From Erpobdella octoculata (lineage: Eukaryota; Annelida; Clitellata; Hirudinida; Erpobdellidae): a DNA stretch of 64,000 nt. Positions within the stretch are counted from its first letter, which is position 1, and every line of letters begins with the position of its first letter. The DNA lies in NCBI GenBank assembly GCA_963978895.1, contig OZ022242.1:14290907-14354906 (forward strand), read 5' to 3'. Positions 33,269-43,478 of this stretch are shown piece after piece. The notes under the pieces are model-generated. The model ran no database searches. It saw only the letters and a program-made list of their open reading frames with translations, and was not told the origin of the DNA. The position numbers and the translations under genes are program-made.

Positions 33269-34376
33269 CAGAGGCGTCAATCCATCAACGCACAGTGGGC
33301 CCGGCCCCCCAAAACATAAGGTGGGGGGCCTGCCTATTAATCGGGCCCCCCAATAATTGGACAGTGCAGACTGTTTAACAAGACAACAAGCGATTTACGT
33401 AGTAGCAGCGCAATTACACTTCTTGGTTTGAAGGCCGCCATGAAGTTGTTTGGTCCACTAGAAGAACTCAACTGATTTCTGTAATCGTCGTCAGCGACAC
33501 TCAGCGGCATGCTGGAAGCACTGGACACGGTTAAAACTGCACTGATAAAACTTCGTACAGAGGATGTTTTTCACAACATTTTTGAGGAAGTTTGTTCACA
33601 ATGTGAAGCCCATAATTCTGTCCAGATTGCGTCAACCGCTACGCAGATTTACAGGAGCTGCTGCAGCGCACGTTCCTCAGTCAGCTGAAGATTATTACCG
33701 CGCAGCATTCTTTTTAGCTGTTGACACAGCTGTGTGCCAACTTACTGAGAGACTGGATATAAACTCGCCCAGCTCAGGGACCTACATGACATTGGAACAG
33801 ATGTTAGTTAGCGGACAAATAAATGTTTCTGTGTATCAAGCTTATCCTGAAATTGAACAAACGTCTCTCAATATTCAACTCCAGATGTTCAAAACAAATT
33901 CTATGATAAATCCTTGATCGAAGCTCAAACTATTTTTCAGAACATGGTACCAGAAGTCTGCGAACTCTTCAAAGCCGTGGAGCAGCTAATACGACTTTTA
34001 CTGATCTGCCCAGTAACATCATGTGCGGCAGAGAGATCTTTCAGTGCTTCAAGGCGTCTCAAGAACTGGCTGAGAAGCACTATGAGCCAGGGACGTCTGA
34101 ATGCTGTAACTGCTTGCCATGTCAATCAAAGCATTTTGGGTCATCTGGAGTTAAGACAACTTGCCCATAAATTTGCGCAAAGATCTGAAATAAGGAAATG
34201 ACTGTTTGGATCAGCACCATTCTGATTTTGAAACAATGTTTAGTAAAGTTACTTTTTCAAATAAATTGAAATAAACTAGCTTATATTTGATTAGACCTTA
34301 GAGGCGAGGAGGGAGGGAAGGGTGAAGAGTGGGAAGGAATGGGCCCCCCAATATTTGTGTCAGATTGACGCTTCTG
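33269..34376 (+). mobile_element. hAT element with transposase remnant
   Basis: Terminal inverted repeats CAGAGGCGTCAATC (left) and CAGAAGCGTCAATC (right, reverse complement), with GGGCCC-rich sequence just inside both. Perfect 8-bp target duplication GTAAATAC at 33261-33268 and 34377-34384. At 1.1 kb it is too short to be autonomous. Confidence 0.93.
33564..34201 (+). pseudogene. hAT transposase C-terminal remnant (dimerisation region)
   Basis: Two frames that meet near 33914: the first (33564-33917) ends in a stop, and the second (33914-34201) carries LFKAVEQLIRLLLICPVTSC, AERSFSASRRLKNWLRSTM and RLNAVTACHVNQ. That is the hydrophobic dimerisation motif of hAT transposases of the MYM-finger-linked type. 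The DDE core is missing and the frame is broken, so it is non-functional. Confidence 0.85.
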
Positions 34377-34384
34377 GTAAATAC

Positions 34385-35282
34385 TTTAAAAGGGCGTTAA
34401 ATTAACGCGTTAATCTCAAACGTTCATTTAGTTTAATTTGCAACCATAGAAATAATCTGCAATGATTGGCCATTCGGTAATAATTATTTAAATACAAATT
34501 ATGATATATGATGCAATAAAAAAACGGTTTTAAGATGAAAATTAAAAAAAATGGTTTTAAAAACTAGAATCCTAAAAATCAGTAAGAACATAGTCTTGCT
34601 GAATTGAAAGATAGCAGAGATTTGTTTTAGTAGAAGGTTTTTTGGCTTAATTCCACGCATATAAATGTTGCACTGCAATCCTAATGCTAGTAGTTTGTGA
34701 TTTTCATTTTTCGTATCCGCAGCCACAGATTTAAATCATAAAGAATAAAACTATTTCTAAAGTTTTTTTGTGCGTTTTCAATTAACGCATTAGCAAATAA
34801 GTCACGGCGTGACTATTAATCACAGGTCAATCATTAAAATATACAGTTTTATGAATTTAAAAAAAATTCCATTTAATTTCGACTTTTGAAATAATTATTT
34901 TTCTTTCCAATTGTTGAATCGTGTCGATTCATCCGGAATGGATATTTATATAACTATATAACTATATAGGCTATATAACTGAGACTGCTGTAAATAGTAA
35001 CAAATTTTCTAAATAGCATTTGTTAGGTTTACATATTGAAGTGCTTTTCTCGAAGACAACAAGTATTAAAAATTGAATTTAGTAAACCATGCTGAAAATT
35101 TATTTATCTATTTATGTTATTTTATTGACGAAATTAAATAATTCTCAGAGCTTTGGCAGATATTTTATCAAAAATTTTGAAATCTGTTTTGATTTATTTA
35201 AAAATTTATTTAAATTAAATAATAATCACTTATTTGCGTTTCAAAACTAATAGTTGAATTAAAAAGTTTGATTGTTTTAAGC
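34385..35282. other. AT-rich spacer upstream of the GPCR
   Basis: No recognisable element. The last few hundred bases should hold the GPCR promoter and 5' untranslated region, but no core promoter motif can be assigned. Confidence 0.4.
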
Positions 35283-36546
35283 ATGAATATCAGTTCTCTC
35301 TCTAACGCGACTTCACCTCATCCAAATGAAACAACTATAATTGCTGTATTTCAAACAAGGACGATGCCACTCATGAAAACACCTTACACAATTATTGGGA
35401 CTTACTCTGTCGTGGCCAACAGCTTAGTATTTTCTGTCATTTTGGCTTTCCAGAGCATGCTTTACAGGCAGAGTACTACAGCAAGTAGTACTTACCACAT
35501 CTGTTGGCAGGTTTCATTTATAATTTTAAATATTAAAATGTTTTTAGAACAATTTCAATATAAAAATTGTATCGTTAAGCTACTAAGTTCAAATATCATT
35601 CAAACAGGCTTTTGTTGATGCAGCAGTTGGATTTCTTCTGCTTACCAATACGTGGATTGAAGATGATGGCTCATCATGGCTGTCATCTGGAAACATTTGG
35701 CACGAATTTGTCTGTCGTATATGGTACAGCAAAGTCATTCTGTCTGCTGCTATGGACGTGTCTGTTCTTTCCGTACTCATGTTGAACTTTGAAAGATATC
35801 TGGCTATAGTCCATCCATTATTTCACAGAAAAAAGTTTGCGCAAAACAGAAACTTTTCCAAAATAATGATTGGTGTGACCGTCTTTATGATTCTCGGGTA
35901 CAGATTTCATTTCGGAATACTAACTTGTAGAATTCTAAGTGACGGTAGATGTGCAGCTTTCATAGAAAGCGTGAGTCACTCGTATCAAATGTTTATGGGA
36001 GTCATGACATTTTTTATCGATTACGTCGTTCCGTTTACGGTCACAGTTTTTTTCTACATCAACATGGCTTTCATGCTGCATAGTAAAATTTTGCCAGGAA
36101 AAAAGTTTGTGTTTGAAGAAAATTCTACCGCACATAATATTTCTCCAAGGAGTCAGTCGGACTTCATCAAAAACAATTCTAGCCAAACCGTGGCCACTGT
36201 AGATACAGTGAAAAAAGAAACCAATTTAAAACACAAATCAGAAACCAACACTACAATGATTCGAGCGAGAAATAATGTTTTAAAAACTTCTGCATTTCTG
36301 TCAGTATCTTTTGTGGTTTGTTGGTCGTGCAATCAGTTTTATCGTATTTTGTACTACTTCGGTGTTATACCACTGGGAGGATTAATCATCTTTTACTATT
36401 TCTCTGTTAACATGGTTTTTCTCAACAGCTGCATAAACCCTTCTATTTATTGTATTAAATATAAACCATTTCAAAAGTGTGTGAAAATAATCTTTGCAAA
36501 AATTAAGAAGTTCTATGGAGAAATTAAAGGAACTAGTCAGTTTTAG
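35283..36546 (+). CDS. Rhodopsin-type (class A) G-protein-coupled receptor
   Basis: Two exons, 35283-35510 and 35608-36546, joined in phase 0 across a 97-bp intron (CAG|GTTTCA ... AAACAG|GCT); 388 residues. The short extracellular N-terminus has three N-glycosylation sequons (Asn2, Asn8, Asn15). TM1 contains GTYSVVANSLVF. TM2 begins AFVDAAVGFLLL with the conserved Asp. TM3 starts after Cys112 and ends NFERYLAIVHP, with ERY in place of DRY. TM5 has the conserved Pro (DYVVPFTVTVFF). TM6 reads VVCWSCNQF, lacking the usual Pro of CWxP. TM7 has LNSCINPSIYCIKY (NPxxY). Intracellular loop 3 is about 70 residues, polar and basic. Ligand cannot be inferred; sequence features are generic for peptide/orphan receptors. 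Confidence 0.9.
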
Positions 36547-36620
36547 ATCATTGTTTAAATTTACGGCTTATATGTTGTTTAAGATAGACTGTTTTGACGC
36601 TTAGTCATAGATCTGTTTGC

Positions 36621-36880
36621 TTTTTACAAACTTTTATTTAGGTTACAATCTCTGTTTGTGTGTGTGTGTGTGGCTTTCTCTGTACACAAATCTTGCAAGT
36701 AAAATTTAACCAGCTTTTTGACTAGCTAGGAAGCTGAAACTTTCAGCATAGCTTTATATTGGATGACAATACATGATTCAATTAAAAAAATTTAATTTGA
36801 ACATCTTTCGTATTTATAAAACGAGTATATTTTAAATTGAAGTTTGTGTTAAAAAACTCGTTTTTTCCTTTACTAGTTGA
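36621..36880 (+). repeat. Dispersed repeat family A, copy 3
   Basis: Starts TTTTTACAAACTTTTATTTA, includes (TG)n and AGCTGAAACTTTCAGCATAG, and ends AAAAAACTCGTTTTTTCC. It lies about 75 bp after the GPCR stop, so it may form part of that transcript's 3' untranslated region. Confidence 0.85.
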
Positions 36881-37470
36881 TGTGTCACTGTGCTTTGATT
36901 TTATATTTTAGTTTTTGAGTTGTAAGTTGTAGTCATCCTGTGAACAATTTGATATGTGTGAAAACTTACGTTGCAAACATTTAAATTTTTATATTTTTGA
37001 AACAGATGTTTAACCTTTTAAATAAAATCTGCAAAAAAATTGGCTAAAATGACAAAAAACTAGAGTTCTTGGCACCTGGTGCATAGTCTATCGACTTTTC
37101 CTCCAAAAATAGCTGATGACCGAAGGGTGGGGGTAGTAGTAGGTAATTTTACCAAAATTTTTCAATAACCTTATACACCTGGGAGTGGGAGTGGTAGTCA
37201 TAGATACTCTCAAAATATTTTTCGAACAACACGGGCGTACACTTTTCACGGGCATAGACTTCCCATTTTGCCGAGGAGGGGGGCAAGAGGCAAGACTCAG
37301 AGCAACTTTTTTGTCAAATGAATCTATCAGAAATTGCTGTCAAATGACGTCCCTGGGTCCGGCCCTTGAAATACTCTACTATGCACAGTTTAGCGGAAAC
37401 ATTTGCTTTGGTAAGTGACGCACAGGAAAAACAAGTTGGCACTCCTACCTTTCAGTCATAAGCAAAATTT
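36881..37470. other. Non-coding with CTGATGACC-type repeat debris
   Basis: Contains AGCTGATGACCGAAGGGTGG and related motifs also seen near 4120-4210 and inside the hAT MITE at 10077-10403. No element boundary could be set. Confidence 0.4.
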
Positions 37471-37800
37471 TTCAATTTTTACACACTTTTACTTAACATG
37501 ACTTTTCTGTCTGTCGTCAAATTTTGCAATCGATTTTAAACTAACTTCCCGATGAGCTAGAGACTTAAAAATTTAAACATACCTCCGAACTGATTAACAA
37601 TGCATTCTATCAAATTTTCGGATCGATTGGACAAAATTTAATTAAATAATTATCTGTGATATCTTCGTCGAACTATTTATTGTCTATGCTAACATGCTCG
37701 TTGTTTATGTAACAGAAAGTGGCCTCCACAATCGATTACATAAAAGTGTGTTTATAAAAAAACTTTGTTTTTGCTTCACTTGTTGTTTATCAGTTTATGG
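37471..37800 (+). repeat. Dispersed repeat family B, copy 2
   Basis: TTTTTACACACTTTTACTTA start, then TTGCAATCGATTTTAAACTA, CTTCCCGATGAGCTAGAGAC, CAATGCATTCTATCAAATTT, and an AAAACTTTGTTTTTGCTTCA end. It aligns block for block with family A (GCAAATCTTGCAAG / CAAATTTTGCAATC; GCTAGGAAGCTGAAA / GCTAGAGACTTAAA), so A and B are subfamilies of one repeat. Another copy at 40281 is split by a later insertion. Confidence 0.75.
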
Positions 37801-38044
37801 AGGTTGTGGACGCCGCTATTCTTCTCTACCACAAGCAGAATTAAATTTTGTGAAAACACAGTCTTAAAACAAGACAAAATTATTTCCACTTTTGTTGTTT
37901 TTCTGACATGAGCGCCAGCTTTAGTATCTATTCTTTTCCTATAAACTATTTCCTTTCAGTTTTTTCCCAAAGGGCCGGTTTTTTTCAGACCAACCAGGGC
38001 TTCACTTTATAGACGCCTACCCACACCCCTTCTAGACGCTGGTG

Positions 38045-38115
38045 ACGTTGCCGGGATTCGAACCTCCGACTCTTTTATGTCCATAATTACTAGTGTTACC
38101 ACTCTGGTTCAGGCA
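38045..38115 (-). repeat. tRNA-derived SINE head
   Basis: On the minus strand, CCAGAGTGGTAACAC resembles an A box and GGTTCGAATCCC, about 45 bases later, is a perfect polymerase III B box. Cloverleaf stems are poor, so this is not an intact tRNA gene. The sequence beyond (AGGCGTCTATAAAGTGAAGC) would be the SINE body. Confidence 0.6.
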
Positions 38116-38439
38116 AAATCCCAAGATTTTTCCGAAAAAAATCCCAAGATTTCCCATGATATCTTAAAGTTGGGCAATAAAGTGAAAAAACATATTGCAA
38201 GTTACTAAGTAAGCATCAAAGTTGCTGGTTTTTGTGTTATATAACTTTTACTGAACGCTATCAGCTGTCCGTTTAAATAAAAAAATTAAATTTGACAGTT
38301 AATTAAATGGCCAACAGTCAAAAATTAGTAGGCCTGTTAATTGTAGCCCATTCAGCTTTTTAATTCAATAATTTTTTAATGAAGCGTTCAAGAGCGCTCA
38401 GGTGTGGAACACCCCCCCCCACTTTTCGATAAGTTGTCG

Positions 38440-38635
38440 GTAAAAAATATATTGTCGGTACGGCTTATATTGTCAGTTACAAATATATTGTTGGTATAAC
38501 TTATATTGTCATATACAAATATATTGTCGGTACAACCTATATTGTCAGTTAAAAATATATTGTCGGTACAACTTATATTGCCAGGTAAAAATATATTGTC
38601 GGTACAAATATAATGCCAGCTACGCTGTATGATGA
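38440..38635. repeat. 36-bp minisatellite
   Basis: ATATATTGTCGGTAC recurs at 38451, 38487, 38523, 38559 and 38595, exactly 36 bp apart, alternating with TTATATTGTCAGTTA. The repeat stays open in a minus-strand frame giving a 12-residue TDNIF-type unit, but no start context or flanking domain supports a gene. Confidence 0.9.
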
Positions 38636-38852
38636 GAGCGCACACCAGTACACACACACACGTAGGAAAGTGCTGACCATGCAACACAATAGACATCCTT
38701 ATATAATATTAAGAAGTCCTTGGCTACACTATGAAAGGAAAGCGCAAACCAGCACACGAGCACATTGAAAAAATTCTGATAGAGCTAGGTCTCGCGAGGA
38801 TAGCGGCCTAGCGGAGAAACCCGAAGCTAAGTGTAGCACGTATATACGGTCA

Positions 38853-39702
38853 GCATATTTCTAAATGGTAGTATGCGGCAATACAGAGAAGTCGACTAGC
38901 AGCCTAAGAGTGGCGTGGCTTATGTAGCTAGACGTAAAATGTGGCTTGACGTAAATCGCACTCAATTCCACATTTTCAATGTTATGTTGTTGATATTAAT
39001 AAAAAGTGTCGCAAATAACATGAGTTGTTGATTTAGTTAGTTCAAAGTTAGTTTGAGTAAATTAGAATAAAACTTACTTATAATTCGTAAAATGCCTTGA
39101 CTTCACATTCATGTTATTATTACTATTAACATTATTACCCACTAGTAAAAATGTTCTTTTAAAGCCCTTTTCATCCATTTAAAATAAAGAGAATTGTAAT
39201 CAAAAAAATTATTAGTTAGAAAATAGATAAATAATAAAACAATCAGGATTAACTATGGCCATTTTCAGCTATATAGAGCCATCTTCAGAACCCTATGTTA
39301 AAACATTAAATTAAATATTATAAAAATTGAAACAGTTGAGTTAAAAATCAGAAATAATTATAAGTTTTGTTTAGACAGAGACATTGAATAGGAGCTAAGC
39401 TGAATCGACTTTCACTTAACAAATTAATACGGCTATTGACGGATGAAACACATTGAAATTTAAGTTAAAACCACATAAAAAAAAGCGGCCATATTATATT
39501 TAGCTGATTTAATATAGCTGGTTTTATATATGTTATTTATAATAACATATATAAAACCAGGTCGTCTCTCTGTTCTATAGATTTTTAGTGCCACATTGAG
39601 AGTAGCAATCATAAATATCTAAAGCAGAACGTTCAGCCATGCCCCTCTTAGGCTGCTAGTCGACCTCTCTGTATTGCCGCATACTACCATTTAGAAATAT
39701 GC
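38853..39702. mobile_element. Mutator-like (MULE) element, non-autonomous
   Basis: Long terminal inverted repeats of at least 65 bp that start GCATATTTCTAAATGG and continue through TAGTATGCGGCAATACAGAG and GTCGACTAGCAGCCTAAGAG with only scattered mismatches. A perfect 9-bp target duplication ATACGGTCA lies at 38844-38852 and 39703-39711, the size expected for Mutator. The interior holds a near-perfect palindrome around 39517-39562 (CTGGTTTTATATATGTTAT) and no ORF. Confidence 0.9.
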
Positions 39703-39878
39703 ATACGGTCAATGAGGTAAGAGAATCATAACCAAAACTTTCTTCTTTGTGCTTTTGTCTCCTATTGTGTTGGTTGTTAGAAATTCTTGTTAGAGCTTCA
39801 TAGTAAATTATTTAATTTGTCGGAATTTTTAACAAATTTTGATTTGATTATGTTTTATATAGTTTATTTCACTTCATT

Positions 39879-40081
39879 TTTACAAACTCTTATTTAGGTT
39901 ACAATCTCTGTCTGTGTGTGTCTGTGGCTTTCTCTGTACGCAAATCTTGCAAGTAAAATTTAACCAGCTTTTTGACTAGCTAGGAAGCTGAAACTTCCAG
40001 CATAGCTTTATATTGGATGACAATACATGATTCAATTAAAAAAAGTTTATGTTTAAAAACTCGTTTTTTTTCCTTAATTGC
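39879..40081 (+). repeat. Dispersed repeat family A, copy 4
   Basis: Complete copy with a shortened middle. It runs straight into copy 5 (40082-40122, continued at 42386-42560), so two units lie head to tail. Confidence 0.8.
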
Positions 40082-40513
40082 TTACAAACTTTTATTCAAC
40101 TTACAATTTCTGTTTGTGTGTGCAGTGGCGGGTCTAGGAATTTCGTAAGGGGGCCCGAAATTTTTTTTCAGTTTTAACTTGAAACTTTTAATCTACTCGC
40201 ATTTCCCCCCTCTTTCTTTCTCATTCACTTTCTTTCTGTATTTTTTCTCTGGAGCAATATCAACACAAAACACCTCTTTTTTTACACACTTTTAGTTAAT
40301 TTGACTTCTCCGTCTGTCCGTCTTCAAATTTTGCAATCGATTTTAAACTAACTTCCCGATGAGCTAAAGACTCAAAAATGTAAACATACCTCCGAAATGA
40401 TTAACCATGCATTCTATCAAATTTTCGGATCGATTGGACAAAATTTAATGAAATAATTATTTGTGATATTTTCGTCGAACTATTTATTTTCTATGCTAAT
40501 ATGCTCGTTGTTT

Positions 40514-41455
40514 ATTTAACACTAGCGGGGGGCACCCGGCGTTGCCCGGGGTTTTAGAAGTTTTTCTAATTTTTGTCTCTCTCGCTCCTGTTTCCTTCTC
40601 CGCTTTCCCGTTTCCGTCGCGTTCCCGGTCGCTTTTCCACTCCCGGTCGCTTTCCCGCTCTCGGTCGTTTTCCAGCTCCCGGTCGCTTTCCCGCTCCCGG
40701 TCGCTTTCCCGCTCCCGGTTGCTTTCCCGTTCTCGGTCGCTATTCCTTTCCCGCTTTATCTTTCGCTCTCAGTTGGCTTCCCGTTCCCGTTTTCGCTCAT
40801 TTATGTATGTATATCTATATGTATGTGTATATATATATGTATTTAGTTCCCGCTCACTCACCCGCTCCGCTCCGCTCATTTTTTGACGGATTTCAAAATT
40901 TTTCTCTCTATATTTGATTCCCCTTGACTCTCAAGGTTGTGTGAAAATTTCATTACGATCGGATGAATGGTGTAGCAATGCCTAAAGAACATACATACAT
41001 ACATACATACATACATACATACATACATACATACATACATACATACATACATACATACATACATACATACATACATACATACATACATACATACATACAT
41101 ACATACATACATACATACATACATACATACATACATACATACATACATACATACATACATACATACATACATACATACATACATACATACATACATACAT
41201 ACATACATACATACATACATACATACATACATACATACATACATACATACATACATACATACATACATACATACATACATACATACATACATACATACAT
41301 ACATACATACATACATACATACATACATACATACATACATACATACATACATACATACATACATACATACATACATACATACATACATACATACATACAT
41401 ACATACATACATACATACATACATACATACAAACATTCATTTTTATATATATAGA
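40514..41455 (+). repeat. CACCCGGCGTTGCCC-type dispersed element with minisatellite and (ACAT)n
   Basis: Begins ACTAGCGGGGGGCACCCGGC, continues with an 18-bp CT-rich tandem (GCTCCCGGTCGCTTTCCC), then ATTACGATCGGATGAATGGT, a pure (ACAT)n array, and ends TTTATATATATAGATAT. Similar starts occur at 32306 and 54703, and a similar start/end pair at 57255-58677. It interrupts a family B repeat. Class not established (Helitron-like or SINE-like are possible). Confidence 0.6.
40989..41430. repeat. (ACAT)n microsatellite, about 110 units
   Basis: 442 bp of uninterrupted ACAT tetranucleotide. Because the unit length is not a multiple of three and no phase contains a stop, all six frames are open. The resulting MYVC/YIHT frames are artefacts. 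Confidence 0.99.
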
Positions 41456-42560
41456 TATATAATTTTTGGATCGATTGGACAACGTCAACGTCCAGAGGAT
41501 GTCAAAGGATCACTTGGATAGTGTAAAAATATAAAAGTGTGTTTTTAAAAAACTTTGTTTTTTGCTTCACTTGTTGCATCATGGAGTTAGGTCATCAGAC
41601 ACTTAAAAGCTAAAATTAAGTGAACCATGAAAAACTTTTGTAATTAGGCGGCTACTAATTGTTTGCAATTTGTAATGATAATAAGTCTATAAAATCGAAA
41701 AACCTTGACCACATTCTTCTAAATATTTGATATGTGAAATATGTGTAAATTGAAAGTATAAGAAATTTTCGAATCAATAAGAATAAAACTAAGTTTTTAT
41801 TAAAATTTTTTACTCTAAAAAATTAAATATCGCTTTCCTAAATAAACTAAAAACTGGTGGTTTATTTCTTTATAAAAAAATTTAAACATCTGAATCTTTG
41901 TTTTACATTTCTTAGGCCAATTTAGGGGTCTCATTTCTATTTCTTGGGGGCCCAAAACTACTTCAGGTGGCTTACTGAAAAGTCAGAAGGCGAATACCCT
42001 CTCTGCTCCCTCCAAATTGACGTTCCTGAACTTGCAGCTTGTATTCATATTACAAATGACAACTGTTTTAAAAACTTGTTGAGCCGTCTAAACTTATCTA
42101 GAAAAATGACGCCATCATTTTCAACTTTTTGCTGGACCTGCCCGTGAAAGTCTAAATGTTTTTTGAGGTATTATTTGAATTATATTTTGTATTGAATTGG
42201 TTTGAAAAAGACCAGAAATTCTTCAATATCTGCCAATTATCAGAACTATTGATGGTCGAGAGATGAATTTAGTAAAGATGAAGCCTCAGGATACAGAAAC
42301 AAAAACTTTAAGCTAAAAATTGAAATTTATCTTATTTCTTTGAAAACTCTAAGGGGGGCCCGGGCCGCCCCTAGATCCGCTACTGTGTGTGTGTTTTTCT
42401 CTGTACCTACGCAAATCTTACAAGTTAAATTTAACTAGCTTTTTGACTAGCTAGGAAGCTGAAACTTTCAGCATAGCTTTGTATTGGATGACAATATATG
42501 ATTCAAAAAAAAAACTTAATTTGAAAATCTTTCGTATTTATAATTCGATTGTATTTTCCT

Positions 42561-43470
42561 TTACTTCTTATATTTTATTTTGCGTCATACTCTTTCTGTC
42601 TATTCTATTTTAGGTACAAAATGACTTTTATATTGGTTTTAATCAATTTGATCCCAATAAAAATTGCATTTTGATCAATTATTTTTTATTCATTATTATA
42701 ATTAGTATTGAGAACTGGATGTATTCCGTTTTCTATCTAAAAATATGTTAAACATCAATAAAATTTTTAAAAAAGTTATTTTATTTGTAGTATTTATTGT
42801 TTTATGATTTAAAGTAATTTAAAAAGCGCTTTATTTATTTTCGCACACATAAAATATGTTTCACGAGCCGGCTCTGTTTACTAAAGGCATACACTTTAGT
42901 GATCATATCTCAAAATTGCTATTTTTACAATTTTAATACAAAGTATATGTAATTTAAGAAAAAATGAGTACAATTATCTTATTCTTTAGCCTGTTTTTTT
43001 AAATTCAGCAAAAACATTAGGTTTGCGGTAATTCCCAATTTTATGTGTTTTTAAATAAACAATATATAAAACCAACAATTTATTTTTCAAAAATAACTAA
43101 AAACTTTGTCGGTAAAATGGGACGGTTACACCCCCCCCCAGGATGGGCATGTTAGCTACGGCCCTAAGAGCGCTCGAATTGACCGAAAATGAAGGTTTTT
43201 AGTCCATCACGGAATGAAATGAGAGAGGAAAATGTAGTGAAAGTGGAAGACTTCCATAAAAAGGAACCGGAGTGATTATTGTTCACAGCACAGAAATCCA
43301 CAGTCTCCTCAAAATCATGCAAAGTTATGCTCTGGTTTTCAAGTTATATGACATCTTCCTTCGGCGACATCAGATTTTGACGGCCGCCATGAATAACCGT
43401 TAATGCTCTGCCTGTCTGGAAGCGTTTGCAAGCAAGCAATATGTCTGTCTGTCGTTACAAACAGTACATG
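42561..43470. other. AT-rich non-coding
   Basis: No exon recognised. A C-run followed by AGGATGGGCATGTTAGCTAC at 43132-43160 looks like the end of a transposon, and AGAGCGCTC at 43167-43175 repeats a motif at 38391-38399. Confidence 0.4.
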
Positions 43471-43478
43471 GATTCAAT

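Larger units (their letters stand above)
40123..42385. mobile_element. hAT-type element, itself full of nested repeats
   Basis: Ends CAGTGGCGGGTCTAGG (left) and CAGTAGCGGATCTAGG (right, reverse complement), both with G/C runs inside. The flanks are TGTGTGTG at 40115-40122 and 42386-42393. This equals an 8-bp duplication but lies in a (TG)n tract. The stronger proof is that removing the element rejoins family A repeat copy 5. Inside are a split family B copy (40281-40518 and 41452-41580), a CT-rich 18-bp minisatellite and a very long (ACAT)n array. No transposase frame seen. Confidence 0.85.

Noticed and set aside
34903..35282. A defined GPCR core promoter
   Set aside because: Many TATA-like strings occur by chance in this AT-rich spacer; none can be singled out.
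38045..38115. Functional tRNA gene
   Set aside because: Promoter boxes are present but the acceptor and anticodon stems do not pair convincingly; a SINE head fits better.
38440..38635. CRISPR-like array
   Set aside because: The 36-bp units are contiguous and near-identical with no unique spacers, and this is an animal genome.
40876..41488. Long open frames of repeated MYVC or YIHT residues
   Set aside because: They are translations of the (ACAT)n array, open in every frame because the repeat has no stop codon.
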